From: Bromus sterilis
Lineage: Eukaryota; Streptophyta; Magnoliopsida; Poales; Poaceae
Assembly (NCBI GenBank): GCA_950022295.1
Contig: OX465597.1
Span: 183,767,016 to 183,831,015 of the forward strand
Length of the DNA: 64,000 bases
Direction: 5' to 3'
The position numbers and the translations under genes were made by a program. Of this stretch, positions 9,147 through 18,637 are shown one piece after another (position 1 is the stretch's first letter; every line of letters starts with the position of its first letter). The notes under the pieces are model-generated. The model saw only the letters and a program-made list of their open reading frames with translations, had not been told where the DNA came from and did not search any database.

Positions 9147-11828
9147 GAATGCTTTGGACACGAGTACTCGACTGCTCGCATGGTGCCCGCGGGTGCCTTC
9201 GTGGATTTCGAGCAATAGGACTTTGCCGTCCTCTTCGTCGATGCACCTTTGGAGTATCTGGGTGATGCTGCGTTTGTATAGCTGTGTGTTGATCACCGTG
9301 AACGCCTTGGATCGTCGGCTGATGCATCGTGCTTCGGCCACGTCTTGCGGTAGCGTACCTTCGATTAAGAATCGGAGGAACGGTTTTGCCCAGACATGTC
9401 CTTCGAGCTCTGTTCGAGCTGTGCTGTTGGGTGTGCTGGTGCTTGTTCCTTCTGATGGGTTTGCTGCTACCACCTGCGCCAGGTGTGTTGTGTCCTCGCC
9501 GTCCACGACTGCTTTAGGTGCTGCTGCCTGTACCTTGATGGATCTCTGGCTGATGCATTCGAGAAAAACACCGGGTGGTACTGGTCCTCGGGTCGAACCA
9601 ATGTTCGCGAGTTCGTCAGCTTCTGTGTTGTTAGCCCTGGTGATGTAGTTGAGCTCGCAACCGTCGAAACTTCCTTCAAGTGCGTTGTAGAGCTTCTGGT
9701 AGGCCGCCATGTTGTCGGCTATTGCGTCGCAGTTTCTCATCGTCTGCTGGACGACGAGATTGGAGTCCCCGTAGATTATGAGGCGAGTGGCTCCGCACGT
9801 TTTGGCCATGCGCATGCCATGGAGGAGTGCCTCGTATTCCGCTTCGTTATTGGAGGCGTGACTGAAGTTGATCTGGAGGACATATTTTAGCTGTGTTCCC
9901 TTGGGGGAGATGAGCACAACTCCTGCCCCGGCTCCTTTTTGTCTCTTGGACCCATCGAAGAACATTGACCAGGAACTTGATAGGTCTGGGGGGGCTAGTG
10001 TCTGAACCTCCGTCCACTCAACCAGGAAATCTGAGAGTACTTGGTCTTTGATGGCTGTTGGGTGCTTGAACTGCAGGTCCCGTAGGCTGAGCTCAATGTT
10101 CCACTCGGCGACTCGTCCAGTCGCTCCAGGGTTGTTGAGTATGTCAGCGAGTGTTGCGCTGCTCACGATTGTGATAGGGTGCTCATCGAAGTAGTGGGAC
10201 ACCTTTCTTGAGGTCATGATGACGGCCAATAGTAGCTTCTGATAATGCGTGTACCGCTGCTGGGATTTGGTCAGGAGCATGCTGAGGTAGTAGATTGGTC
10301 TCTGGATGCTCGGGACCTTGCCTTCTTCTGTGCGTTCGACAAGGAACGCTGTGCTTACTACACTGTTACATGCTGGAACGTAGAGGTATAACTTCTCTCG
10401 TTCCTTGGGTACCGCCAGGATTGGTGGGGTCGAGAGTGTCTTTTTCAGGTCCGCGAATGCTTGGCGGGCTTCCTCCGTCCACTCGAATTTCTCTCCTTTC
10501 CTGAGCAGCTGATAGAAAGGCAGCGTGCGTTCTCCCAGCCTGCTGATGAAGCGGCTTAGGGCTGCGAGTTTTCCAGTGAGCTGATGTACTCCTTTGACGT
10601 CGGTTGGTTCTTGCATTCGGGAGATGGCTTGAACTTTCTCAGGGTTTGCTTCAATTCCTCGGGCAGAGACCATATAGCCGAGCATCTTCCCCGCCGGTAC
10701 GCCGAATGTGCACTTCTTTGGGTTGAGTTTGATTCTGTATTTGTTGAGCGCTGCGAAGGTTTCGCGCAGGTCGTCGAGTAGTGTGTCTGTTTTGTAGGTC
10801 TTGATGTCGGCTGGGCACCAGGCGAATATTTCCCACTTATATCGAAGGAAAGCGACGAGAGCCGTCGCCTGCTCCTCTGGTAGGTGGGCGTACACGCGGA
10901 CTGTTTTGTCCGGGTCCGTCGGGTGAACTTGATGAGTGACTGTGTCGCTGTCGATGCTGAAGTCGCGTCCGTACTCCTTAGATTCGCTTCGGCTCACCAA
11001 TGGGAAGGTACTGTTGTCCGTCACCATGGCTGTTTCTCTGAGTTCTTGTTCGGCTCCGAATGTGTCAGAGATTTTTTGAAAGTCACGGTCACATTGATCT
11101 GATTTGATGGAGCTTCCGTTGATCGTGAGGACTCCCGTTGATCCTGGCATCTTGAGCTTGAGGTAGGCGTAATGTGGAACCGTCATGAACTGCACGAATG
11201 ATGGTCGTCCCAATATGGCGTGATACTGCGATTGCCAGTCGAGTACTTCTAACTCGAGGACGTGCTTTGCGAAGTTGCGTCGGTTGCCGAAGATGACTTC
11301 GAGTTCGACGACTCCGAGGGATGTGGCTGCTTCTCCTGGGAATACCCCGTGTAACACGGTGCTCGATTTCTTCCATACTGATCCTGGGATCAGCATCTTT
11401 TGCAGGGTGCTGGCGAAGATGATATTCATGCTGCTGCCTCCGTCCATGAAGACCCTATCAATGTTGTATCCTCCGATTTTTGCATCGAGCACCAGGGGCG
11501 CGTGCCCTGGTCCTGGGACTGCAGGTGGATGGTCGTCCTGTGAGAACGTGATGTTGTTCTCCGCATCATGTAGCTGGTAGACTTCGACTATATTTACGCT
11601 ATCGGTTGCTCTAGCTTTCAGGGTGTAGGCGTCACGTTGTGCTTGAGACACCCTTCCCTCTTGGATCATGATCACCTGTCCTTGCAGCGGGCTGTGACGT
11701 CCTTCCGGGCTTGGGGGCGGCGATTGTTCGGGTCGCCGGTTGCGCCTGTCTTCTTTCTGCTTCTCCTTTTTGAGGTCGTCGGCTAGCTCGTTGAACAGGC
11801 GGCAGTCTTTCAAAGTATGGCCTCACCT
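9144..11828 (-). pseudogene. Tat-like pol: protease, RT remnant, RNase H, second RNase H-like domain
   Basis: Open for about 889 codons on the minus strand from a TTG at 11813, which is not a true start: the frame runs in from gag through a TGA at 11823-11825. Protease motif MDGGSS (Asp at residue 124) lies in the first third. At about residue 337 (near 10803) FAWCPADI joins directly to sequence normally at the end of the RT palm, so fingers, palm and the catalytic YxDD are missing without loss of frame. RT connection and pol RNase H follow, then a second RNase H-like domain (FFDGSKRQKGAGAGVVL..NNEAEYEAL..YGDSNLVV) typical of the Tat group. It ends at TGA 9144, read where CGA would give Arg. 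Enzymatically dead for reverse transcription. Confidence 0.85.
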
Positions 11829-12600
11829 GACGCGTCCCCAGTCATCCTCGAAGCTGTGGATCGTGCAGGGTCCTGCTAGCTGCTCTCTAACCGTGAGTTT
11901 GCTAGATCCGGCATGCCTCTTCCTTCTTGAGATTCTGAAGATTTGCTCGTGATCCTCCGGGTGTTCGTGGAAGCGAGGGTCGGTTTCGATTCCTCGACTC
12001 ATATCTTGGTTCTTGATGAGGTTGGCGAATTCATCTGGCCTTCGATCTGGGTCTTAGTACTCGCCCACCGGTGTCTCGGAGTCGCTGTCCTGGCTGGCGG
12101 CAGGTGCTCGTGCGACGGCGTGTCGTCAAGTGGCCGTCGGATGCACGGCGGCGTGACGTGGCTCGTTCATTGGAGCCTCGCCGTAGATCTCCCTTGCGCG
12201 CCTTTTAGGTTGTCGATTCCTTCTTCCTTGACGATGGTTCTGCTGGTCGCTGGTTTCGATCTCGTAGTCATCGTCTTGATGTGCGGCGGGTGCCCGGGCG
12301 GTGGTGGGTTGTCGAAAGATTTGCGAGTCCTCCGCTGCGCGTCGCAGTTCGTCGAGTGGAATTCCTTCGTAGAGGCCTCTCGCCGTTCTTCTGGGTCGTC
12401 GATCCCTTCGGCGTTGATGCTGCACTTGGTCGTTACCTTTGTGTCGGTCCTGGCACAGTTGTAGCCCGAGTGATCTTGATGGGGTTGCAGAGATGTTTGT
12501 CGTGATCTTGAATCGTTCGAGTGGGCTAGATCTGGTCCTTGCCATTGAGTTGTGGCTTGCTGAAGATGGGACCTCCGAGATCGTGATCCCAACCTGTGTA
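11814..12600 (-). pseudogene. Tat-like gag remnant
   Basis: The same minus-strand frame as pol, broken by stops near 12126, 12057 and 11823. The N-terminal part is Arg/Gln-rich and carries an internally duplicated module of roughly 80 residues: RAREIYGEAP..NEPRHAA..ARAPAASQD and RTARGLYEGIP..DELRRAA..ARAPAAHQD. The C-terminal part includes DEFANLIKNQD and a basic segment before GHTLKDCRLF. I could not find a typical Ty3/gypsy capsid core, so it is probably deleted. Other open frames here are shadows. Confidence 0.6.
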
Positions 12601-12621
12601 GTTCCCACAGACGGCGTCAAT
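12601..12621 (-). other. Primer binding site-like sequence of Tat-like element
   Basis: On the minus strand ATTGACGCCGTCTGTGGGAAC sits directly inside the 5' LTR. It resembles the GGCGCCGTCTGTGGGAA primer sites of many plant gypsy elements, with one substitution in GGCGCC. Confidence 0.6.
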
Positions 12622-13057
12622 TGTCGGGGATCAACCCCGGCAAATCCCATGGTCAGGGACCCTGGGTTAGTCATGAGAGGCACAGGTTGGACGATTGCTC
12701 GTCGGCAAATAGGAGGACACGTTCCTGCTCGATATTATTGATGAGGGAGATGCGATTACAGTGGATGCCAAGGCTGGAGCACTCAAGGCTAGGGTTACAG
12801 ATGATATTGGATGCCTTTGGCGTCGCCCCTCCTAGCCCTTATATACTGGGCTAGGTCTCGGGGAGTTCATCTACGTTTACAGGTAAGCTTTCCTAACCCT
12901 AGCTTGGTCCGTACGACAGGCCTCGCACCTTCCTTGTGAGTCGCAGACTCCTATGTCGGTGCCAACTAGCGGGCCAAGGCAGGTTTTCATGGGCCTTCTA
13001 TCTTCAGGGACACCGGGTAGGCTTATCTGCAGGAGTCGTGGGGTCACCCCCTCGTCA
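12622..13057 (-). repeat. 5' LTR of Tat-like element
   Basis: 436 bp, TG at 12622 and CA at 13056-13057, followed by GTGAT. A TATA box (CAGTATATAAGG on the minus strand) lies at 12837-12848. Aligns with 4534-4974. Confidence 0.85.
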
Positions 13058-13062
13058 GTGAT
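13058..13062. repeat. Target site duplication GTGAT (right)
   Basis: Matches 4529-4533. Family Y sequence resumes directly afterwards with GTATCGGGATGG. Confidence 0.85.
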
Positions 13063-13750
13063 GTATCGGGATGGTAGTGAACAATGCAACATGATGGTAA
13101 TGTGTTGGTGAAGCCACCCTAACAAAGGTGAACAATGAGAGGTTGTGTAGGAGTACACAGTGGGTTGTCTCATTTACACTGCCCCTAGGCCCCGAGTTCT
13201 TGTGTTGTGATCCAAGACACAGATTACTACCACATGTTGGGCTCATTGACCCCTCTCGACCTACTAGCTCACCCCGACTATGGTCTGGGATTCGCATGGG
13301 TTATTTCTCTTTCGATTTGATTTTGTGCAGGAGTGCGAGGTGATGCACGGTTACTTTGTAGCACGGTTTTAGACAAGCGCAGTACCATACGTCGAGGTGG
13401 GCTTGTCGGACCGTCCATACATCATTTGAGTCTTGAATGGAAACCCCGGCCAGATTTACGATTTGGGTACATACTCAAATAGGCGATCCCCTGGACTAGA
13501 TTTGGAGCCGTGAGGTAAGTGTCGTGGTACTATCCTCGCCAACACCACTTGAAGGTGACGAGTTCTAGGCGGTAAGTGGTAGCTACGTATGTGAAGAAGT
13601 ACACCCCTGCAGGGTTACTGAACTATTCGAATAATCGTGTCTGCGGTTATGGACTACTTGGAGATCTTTACTTGATTATTAGACAACTTGAACGGATACT
13701 CTGAAACTGCCAAGATAAGTGTTAGTGCTTTGGGTTTCTTCCTCGTAGGG
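13063..13750 (+). repeat. Family Y copy 1, right part
   Basis: Continuation of the repeat interrupted at 4528. It is the inverted counterpart of about 19200-19860: shared blocks include the CCACATGTTGGGC region near 13230 and TTGATTATTAGACAACTTGAA near 13675. Similarity to the inverted copy fades near 13750, where gypsy-derived debris begins. No gene. Confidence 0.65.
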
Positions 13751-14130
13751 AAATCGAGAAAGAATCCTTGGGGGCTACTCCCATCGGGAGCGGACGAGCC
13801 ATAAATGAGACGCCCTTCGCTCTCGTTTACGGAGTGGAGGCGGTGCTCCCCACAGAACTCTGATACGAATATCCTCGAGTTCGCGCCTTCGATGAAGGCG
13901 AATAGCTGCAACTCCAACAAGGAGATGTCGTCGTTGCCGAGGAAGTACTTACTCGGGCTGCTACACGTGTCATGCGGTAGCAGCAACGACTACGCCGCTA
14001 TCATAGCCGCATCGTCCGCTCCGGAGAACTTGAGGAAGGCGACCTTGTCCTCCGTCGGCTACATTCCAGGAGGCGTGTAAACAAGTTGTCTCCAAAGTGA
14101 GAAGGCCCTTATCGGAGAAGGAGTTCTGAT
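13751..14130 (+). pseudogene. Gypsy integrase C-terminal fragment, degenerate
   Basis: Plus-strand translation from about 13808 reads TPFALVYGVEAVLPTEL and, after stops, RVMR, RLRRYHSR, GDLVLRR and NKLSP: the integrase C-terminal region of a Tat-type gypsy element. At least four in-frame stops (13861 region, 13903 region, after RVMR, after LSPK) make it a clear relic. It is preceded by GGGGGCTACTCCCATCGGGAGC, which resembles the 3' region of the Tat-like element at 7370. Orientation is opposite to the intact Tat-like element, so this is a separate, older copy. Confidence 0.7.
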
Positions 14131-14480
14131 TACGAAAGGAACACTGTGCACTCCCCCCGTCATGGGCGTCAACAAGACCATCCCCGAGATGAGCGCTGCC
14201 GCGACCCCGCCGTCCGCCAGACCGCTCCTCGATGGGCCGGATATCCTGGTGCAGCTTCTGTGGCATCATCCAGGCACCATGGATTCCCGGATCGGCATAC
14301 TCGCGAGGAGGATCGCCGCCATGAAGACGTAGAACCACCATCGTTAGGCAGAAGGAAACTCGCCGGTGTTCCGATGCCCGGGTTCCTCCTATCGATGCTG
14401 TCTGGGAGGGGATCTTTGCCGGTGAAAGCGACTACAACACCATGCGCGTAGCGTTCACCCAATATCTCCGAAGTGTCCTG
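14131..14480 (+). pseudogene. Unrecognised coding-like fragment
   Basis: Two plus-strand runs look coding: MSAAATPPSA..ILVQLLWHHPG..RRIAAMKT around 14190-14330, and PIDAVWEGIFAGES..TMRVAFTQYL around 14385-14480. They are in different frames. The second is cut off exactly where the family L LTR starts at 14481. The style suggests a transposon gag or similar protein, but I cannot name it. Confidence 0.35.
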
Positions 14481-17400
14481 TGTAAGTCCCAATATGCGGT
14501 ACTATTCCAGATCTCGATGTTTCCATCTAGATCCGGGGACGAAGCACATATCAGTCCCACCGCGACATATGACAAAGTCATATGCCCCGGATTTCCAACG
14601 TGATATCACAACATTACAGATACAAGGTACAACATCTCATACAATCGTCATACAACTGCCTTAAATACAATACATCAGCGGAAGGTACATGTCTAAGTAC
14701 AGATTACAATCAAATGCCTACTGGCAAAGAGAAAAACAACGATCCCCATAACGACACGGGTCCAGGCCATCCGCCGGGATCCGCCTAACTAGTCGTCGTC
14801 GAGTCTCCACGTGAAACGTCGATCACCATACTTGTTGTCGATCGGGAACCCTGAAAAGATTTTTGGCGTAGTATCATGAGTACAGAAGTATTCAGCATCC
14901 AACTGTAGTGGTCATCTGAACCAGTAAGGACTTCTACACTCGTCATTCTGGGACAACTAGTAGTTTACGGTAAGGATGGGGTAAGTGGTGAGGTTGCTGC
15001 CGCACTAGCATTTATGAAGTGGCTAACGATCTAGAGAGTAATATAAGAAGCTAAGCATTCAATGAGGAATCGTCTCCAACAAGTCTTGCTATCAACTACT
15101 TACGCAAACATAACACCTATCCTATCCTTGTCCTCCTCTTCGCATCCCGACGAAGAAGAAGCAGTCAAGGCACACACACATTGATCAAGTTATATTAAGA
15201 TTATCTCGGTTGTTGTTGTCTATGAACAAGGAGTCGGTCTCAAGTCGTCCATAACCGTGGACACGGCTTCTCGAAAAGATTTAACCCTGCAGGGGTGTAC
15301 CAACTGCCCATTACAAGGCTCCGCACGCACGCCCATCTCTCTCAGTTGCTACCCATTATAGGCAACCATTTTATGATTTAGTTCCGAGAGATCCGAAACA
15401 ATAGGTTCCTCTATCTAACAACGAACAAATCCGGGTGGCCCCCGATGAGTCGACACCCAACTCAAAAGCCGACCGCGCTCTCGAATATGTCTCTACCGTC
15501 TGTCCCAGGTTTGGATAGCCGGTTAATCACAAATGGGAAACCAGATCCTCAGCCGGACAAAGTGGGCCAGCCAAGGAACAAGTCCCCTTGGCGCAGGTTT
15601 GTAAACAATTGGCGGCCGACCAGCACACACACGGTTTCAAATGCTAAATCAGCTTGGGCCATCTCTAGAAATGTTTGAAGTTTGGTAGGTAAGAAAAGGG
15701 GACCCCATAAAATCCCACACGCGGTTAGGCACGCTCAGTCTTAGAACCAATACCCGGAACTCGGTTCCTAGGTGACTCGAATGGAACAAAGCGTCGGGGC
15801 GGGATAGCCTAGACCTTCCATCCTTCGTCGAATATAGTCAACATTATAATAATCATATCATCAACAAAAATATAATAATGTGATAGCCCAAACCAAGGAG
15901 TAACAGGGGGTAACATCGTAGCATCCTAAGAATGCATACTAAGCAGGGGCTGAGCAACAAGCAATAGTAACATAGCAGTACATGGTTTGCTGGGAAGGGA
16001 CATGGCAGTATCGGTTTGAAAGAGGCTGTAAACATGTGGTAGGATCAAACATCGAACCTATCCTATACTAGCATGAAAACCGCTTGTTGAAATAGAATGG
16101 ATCAAGTAATGCATAGTCCTTGCCTGTTGATAAGTCGGGTTCCGAAGGTGTAGTTGATCGCAAGCGCGCAACGTCTGCGAGAGTAACCGCTGAAGCACAC
16201 AAGATGGTAAACACCGGAAAGCAATCAACGAGAAAGCACTCTATTACTTCGAGGCAAACACGAGCAAGCATCAACAAGAAGGCAACACGAGACATCGCAC
16301 CTACCGTCGAGAGCGGTTACTAACAGGTTAAGTGTAGTACAAGTCACACACGACGATACCGCACATTTGGAAAGGTTCAAGTTGTTTAGCTGCAGGTTAT
16401 CAACAAAGGTTGTTAACATGGCATCTCACTCAAGCAAGGCATAGCACACAAACATTTCAAGAGGTCAAGCATAAGATAAACTATCTATGCTAGTCAATTT
16501 AAGTGACGCACAACCTAAACATGGCATAACACTAAGTGTCGCACGCTAATTAAAACATTTAGTACTGTTCTGCCCTAAACCATATTTTAGGTTGGTTAAC
16601 AGCAGCAAACAATAGCATAAACACAAAGTACATGAAAAACTAATCAAGTTACATATAAAGAACACCCCAAACGGTGTTACGGTTAAAAAGATACAAGCAA
16701 AACAAGTTTGGTACACAATCTGCCAACATCGTGAAGCACACTTTAGAGCATTGCATAAACAGGATAATGAATGCAAACATGCTCACAAATGATATGCAAC
16801 TAATGTATACATGACAAAGAAGGCATGGAAAAAATCATGCAAATAGGCATCATGAACAACTAATTATAGCTCATGCAAAATGCAATAAAACATTACTGGT
16901 CTAGGACTTAGTGAAAATCAGAGAAACATGGCAGAAACTGTTATTCTTATGCTGTATAAACAGGAGCAAAACTATATGCAAAAGTCCAGCAACATGACAT
17001 AGCAATATATGAGCATGAACTAGACATGATTGTGATCAGGTACAAACAAGAATCATGGTCATAGGCATAATAGATCAAAAGATATTAAGCAGACAACATG
17101 GCATCGGGACGTTACAGACTTGGAGAAAAACAGAGGTGGCTGTCAAAAACAGTGTTATAGAACTTTGGAGCTAAAAATAACTATGATCAGGAATGCAAAC
17201 ATGACAATGCAATACATGTAATGGAAGTAGACATGATGCTTAACAGTATGCAAAAAGAATCAATGCAATAGGCCTCATGGATGTGTCACAATCATCATGC
17301 AAACTTGCAATAAAATAACAGCATCATCACATAACAGAAATTAGTAGCAGTTAACAGTCTGATGCCCACTTCAACACAGATTTGCACCTTCAAGATGGCC

Positions 17401-17518
17401 TCAAATCAAAATACTCACAAAATATGAACTGAAGTACACACAATTCTAAGCAACTTTCCTTTTGGGCGCAACGTCATCCGGGCTACAGATTACTCGCAAA
17501 TCTACTCGCAAAATTGAA

Positions 17519-18010
17519 TCAGCAGCAAAAATTACAGGACTTAGAAAAATTCGCAGGGTGACAGAAAAAAATAACGGATGGGGCCTCACCATGAGCCTCG
17601 AGGCCCATCTGTCCGGTGGCGTCGGACTGGGCCACGGCTGCTGGGTTGGGGCGCCTGGCAAGCTGGGCCGGCCCACCAGGAGGGTCAACGGTGGCACCCC
17701 GATCGGGATCTCGCCCGATCCAATCCGGGGCCGAGCAGCGGGTGGAGCTCGACGCCGGCGGGGCGCGCGGCGGCGCAAGGCGGGGCGGTGGCTCGCCGGC
17801 CACCGCAGGACGGCAAAGGCGACGAGGGGGCTCGGGAGGCAGGCGGCGGCGGTCGAGCGCTGGAGGCGGAGGGGTTGCTCGGGCCGACGAGCTCGGGCCT
17901 CCCCCATGGCGCGCGGCGGCGGCCGGCCTCCGGGATCCTGCGCAAGAGGAGACGAGAGGGAGTGTGGTGAGAGGAGGGCGCGGGGAGGAGAAGGGGCGGC
18001 CGGGTGGCAC
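17519..18010 (-). other. GC-rich LTR-internal open frame, copy B
   Basis: A Pro/Arg-rich frame lies at the place where copies C (42705-43181) and D (56058-56540) have 158-160 codon frames. The protein sequence is not conserved between B and the C/D pair, which argues against selection for a protein. Confidence 0.3.
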
Positions 18011-18273
18011 CGGCTGCCGGCGGCGACGCGGGGAGCAGGGCGGCGGCCTGCTCGGGCTCCACGGGTGGAGGTTGGTGGAGCTCCTGGTGGGTGACGTGGC
18101 GCAATCTGGGCCGCCGGTTTCCTAGATCGGAGGGCTGAGAGAGGTTTGGATCTAGGGTTTCAGATTTTGGGGATAAAACTGCGAAAATGGGGCAATTTTT
18201 GGGGCAAAGTGGAGGGGGTGGCTGCAATTTTGTGCCTAGGGAAACCCTAGAAAGGGGTGGGAGTGTGGTGGTC

Positions 18274-18282
18274 TTTATATAG
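18274..18282 (-). promoter_or_regulatory. TATA box of family L LTR copy B
   Basis: CTATATAAA on the minus strand, in a context (CCTGGG before, GACCACCAC after) shared with copies C and D. Confidence 0.55.
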
Positions 18283-18637
18283 CCCAGGTGGCTGGCAGTT
18301 TGCAAAAACATCCCAGGTTTTTCTCTCGCGCGCGCGGTGTTTACGTTTGTGACCGCCGGGGGTCCACAGGACCTCCGATTCGGGTAAAAACTTCAAAATG
18401 CGCGAACAGCGCGTCGAGCCGGCGGCGTTCACCTAGCACTGGAAACATTCCGAAAACACTTTCCGGCGCGCTATAAAATAACCCGTTTAATTATTAAACA
18501 GGGTTTTTCGTTCAGTTGGTTGCGGCTGGTCTCGTGCGGTCTTCGCGACGGTGATCGGGTGAAACCCGGTGTGGCAAAGGTCGAGTGTCAGGGTGGCAAG
18601 GGTCGGTCTCCGTCCGATACGAGATAAGAGGGGGGAA

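Larger units (their letters stand above)
4534..13057 (-). mobile_element. Ty3/gypsy element, Tat-like, deletion derivative
   Basis: Two LTRs of about 436 bp bound roughly 7.6 kb of internal DNA, flanked by GTGAT duplications. Transcription of gag-pol would run right to left: the 5' LTR is at 12622-13057, a primer-site-like sequence follows at 12601-12621, then gag and pol remnants. A long 3' region from 8177 to the left LTR holds a tandem array and an opposite-strand reading frame. Placement in the Tat/Retand group rests on a DGGSS protease motif, a second RNase H-like domain after the pol RNase H, and the long 3' region with an extra frame. The RT core is deleted and several stop codons are present, so this copy is non-autonomous. 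It is younger than the family Y repeat it splits. Confidence 0.85.
14481..18637 (-). repeat. Family L LTR copy B, truncated
   Basis: Left boundary TGTAAGTCCCAATATGCGG at 14481 matches the inner end of copy D at 44470 (TGTAAGGCCCGATATGCGG). The right end stops at GGGGGGAAA near 18637, about 100 bp short of the LTR start seen in copies C and D. At ~4.16 kb it is the longest uninterrupted family L LTR here and shows that the parts of copies C and D were once contiguous. No primer site lies beside 14481, so this end is the outer flank of an LTR or solo LTR. All open frames inside are in the GC-rich part or by chance. Confidence 0.8.

Noticed and set aside
8449..9327. 292-codon minus-strand frame overlapping the Tat-like integrase
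   Set aside because: It is out of frame with pol and reads Arg/His/Gln-rich nonsense; the integrase frame explains the interval.
14146..14341. Possible host gene near 14150-14340
   Set aside because: Both strands are open, there is no splice pattern or domain, and the neighbouring sequence is transposon debris. Kept only as an unrecognised fragment.
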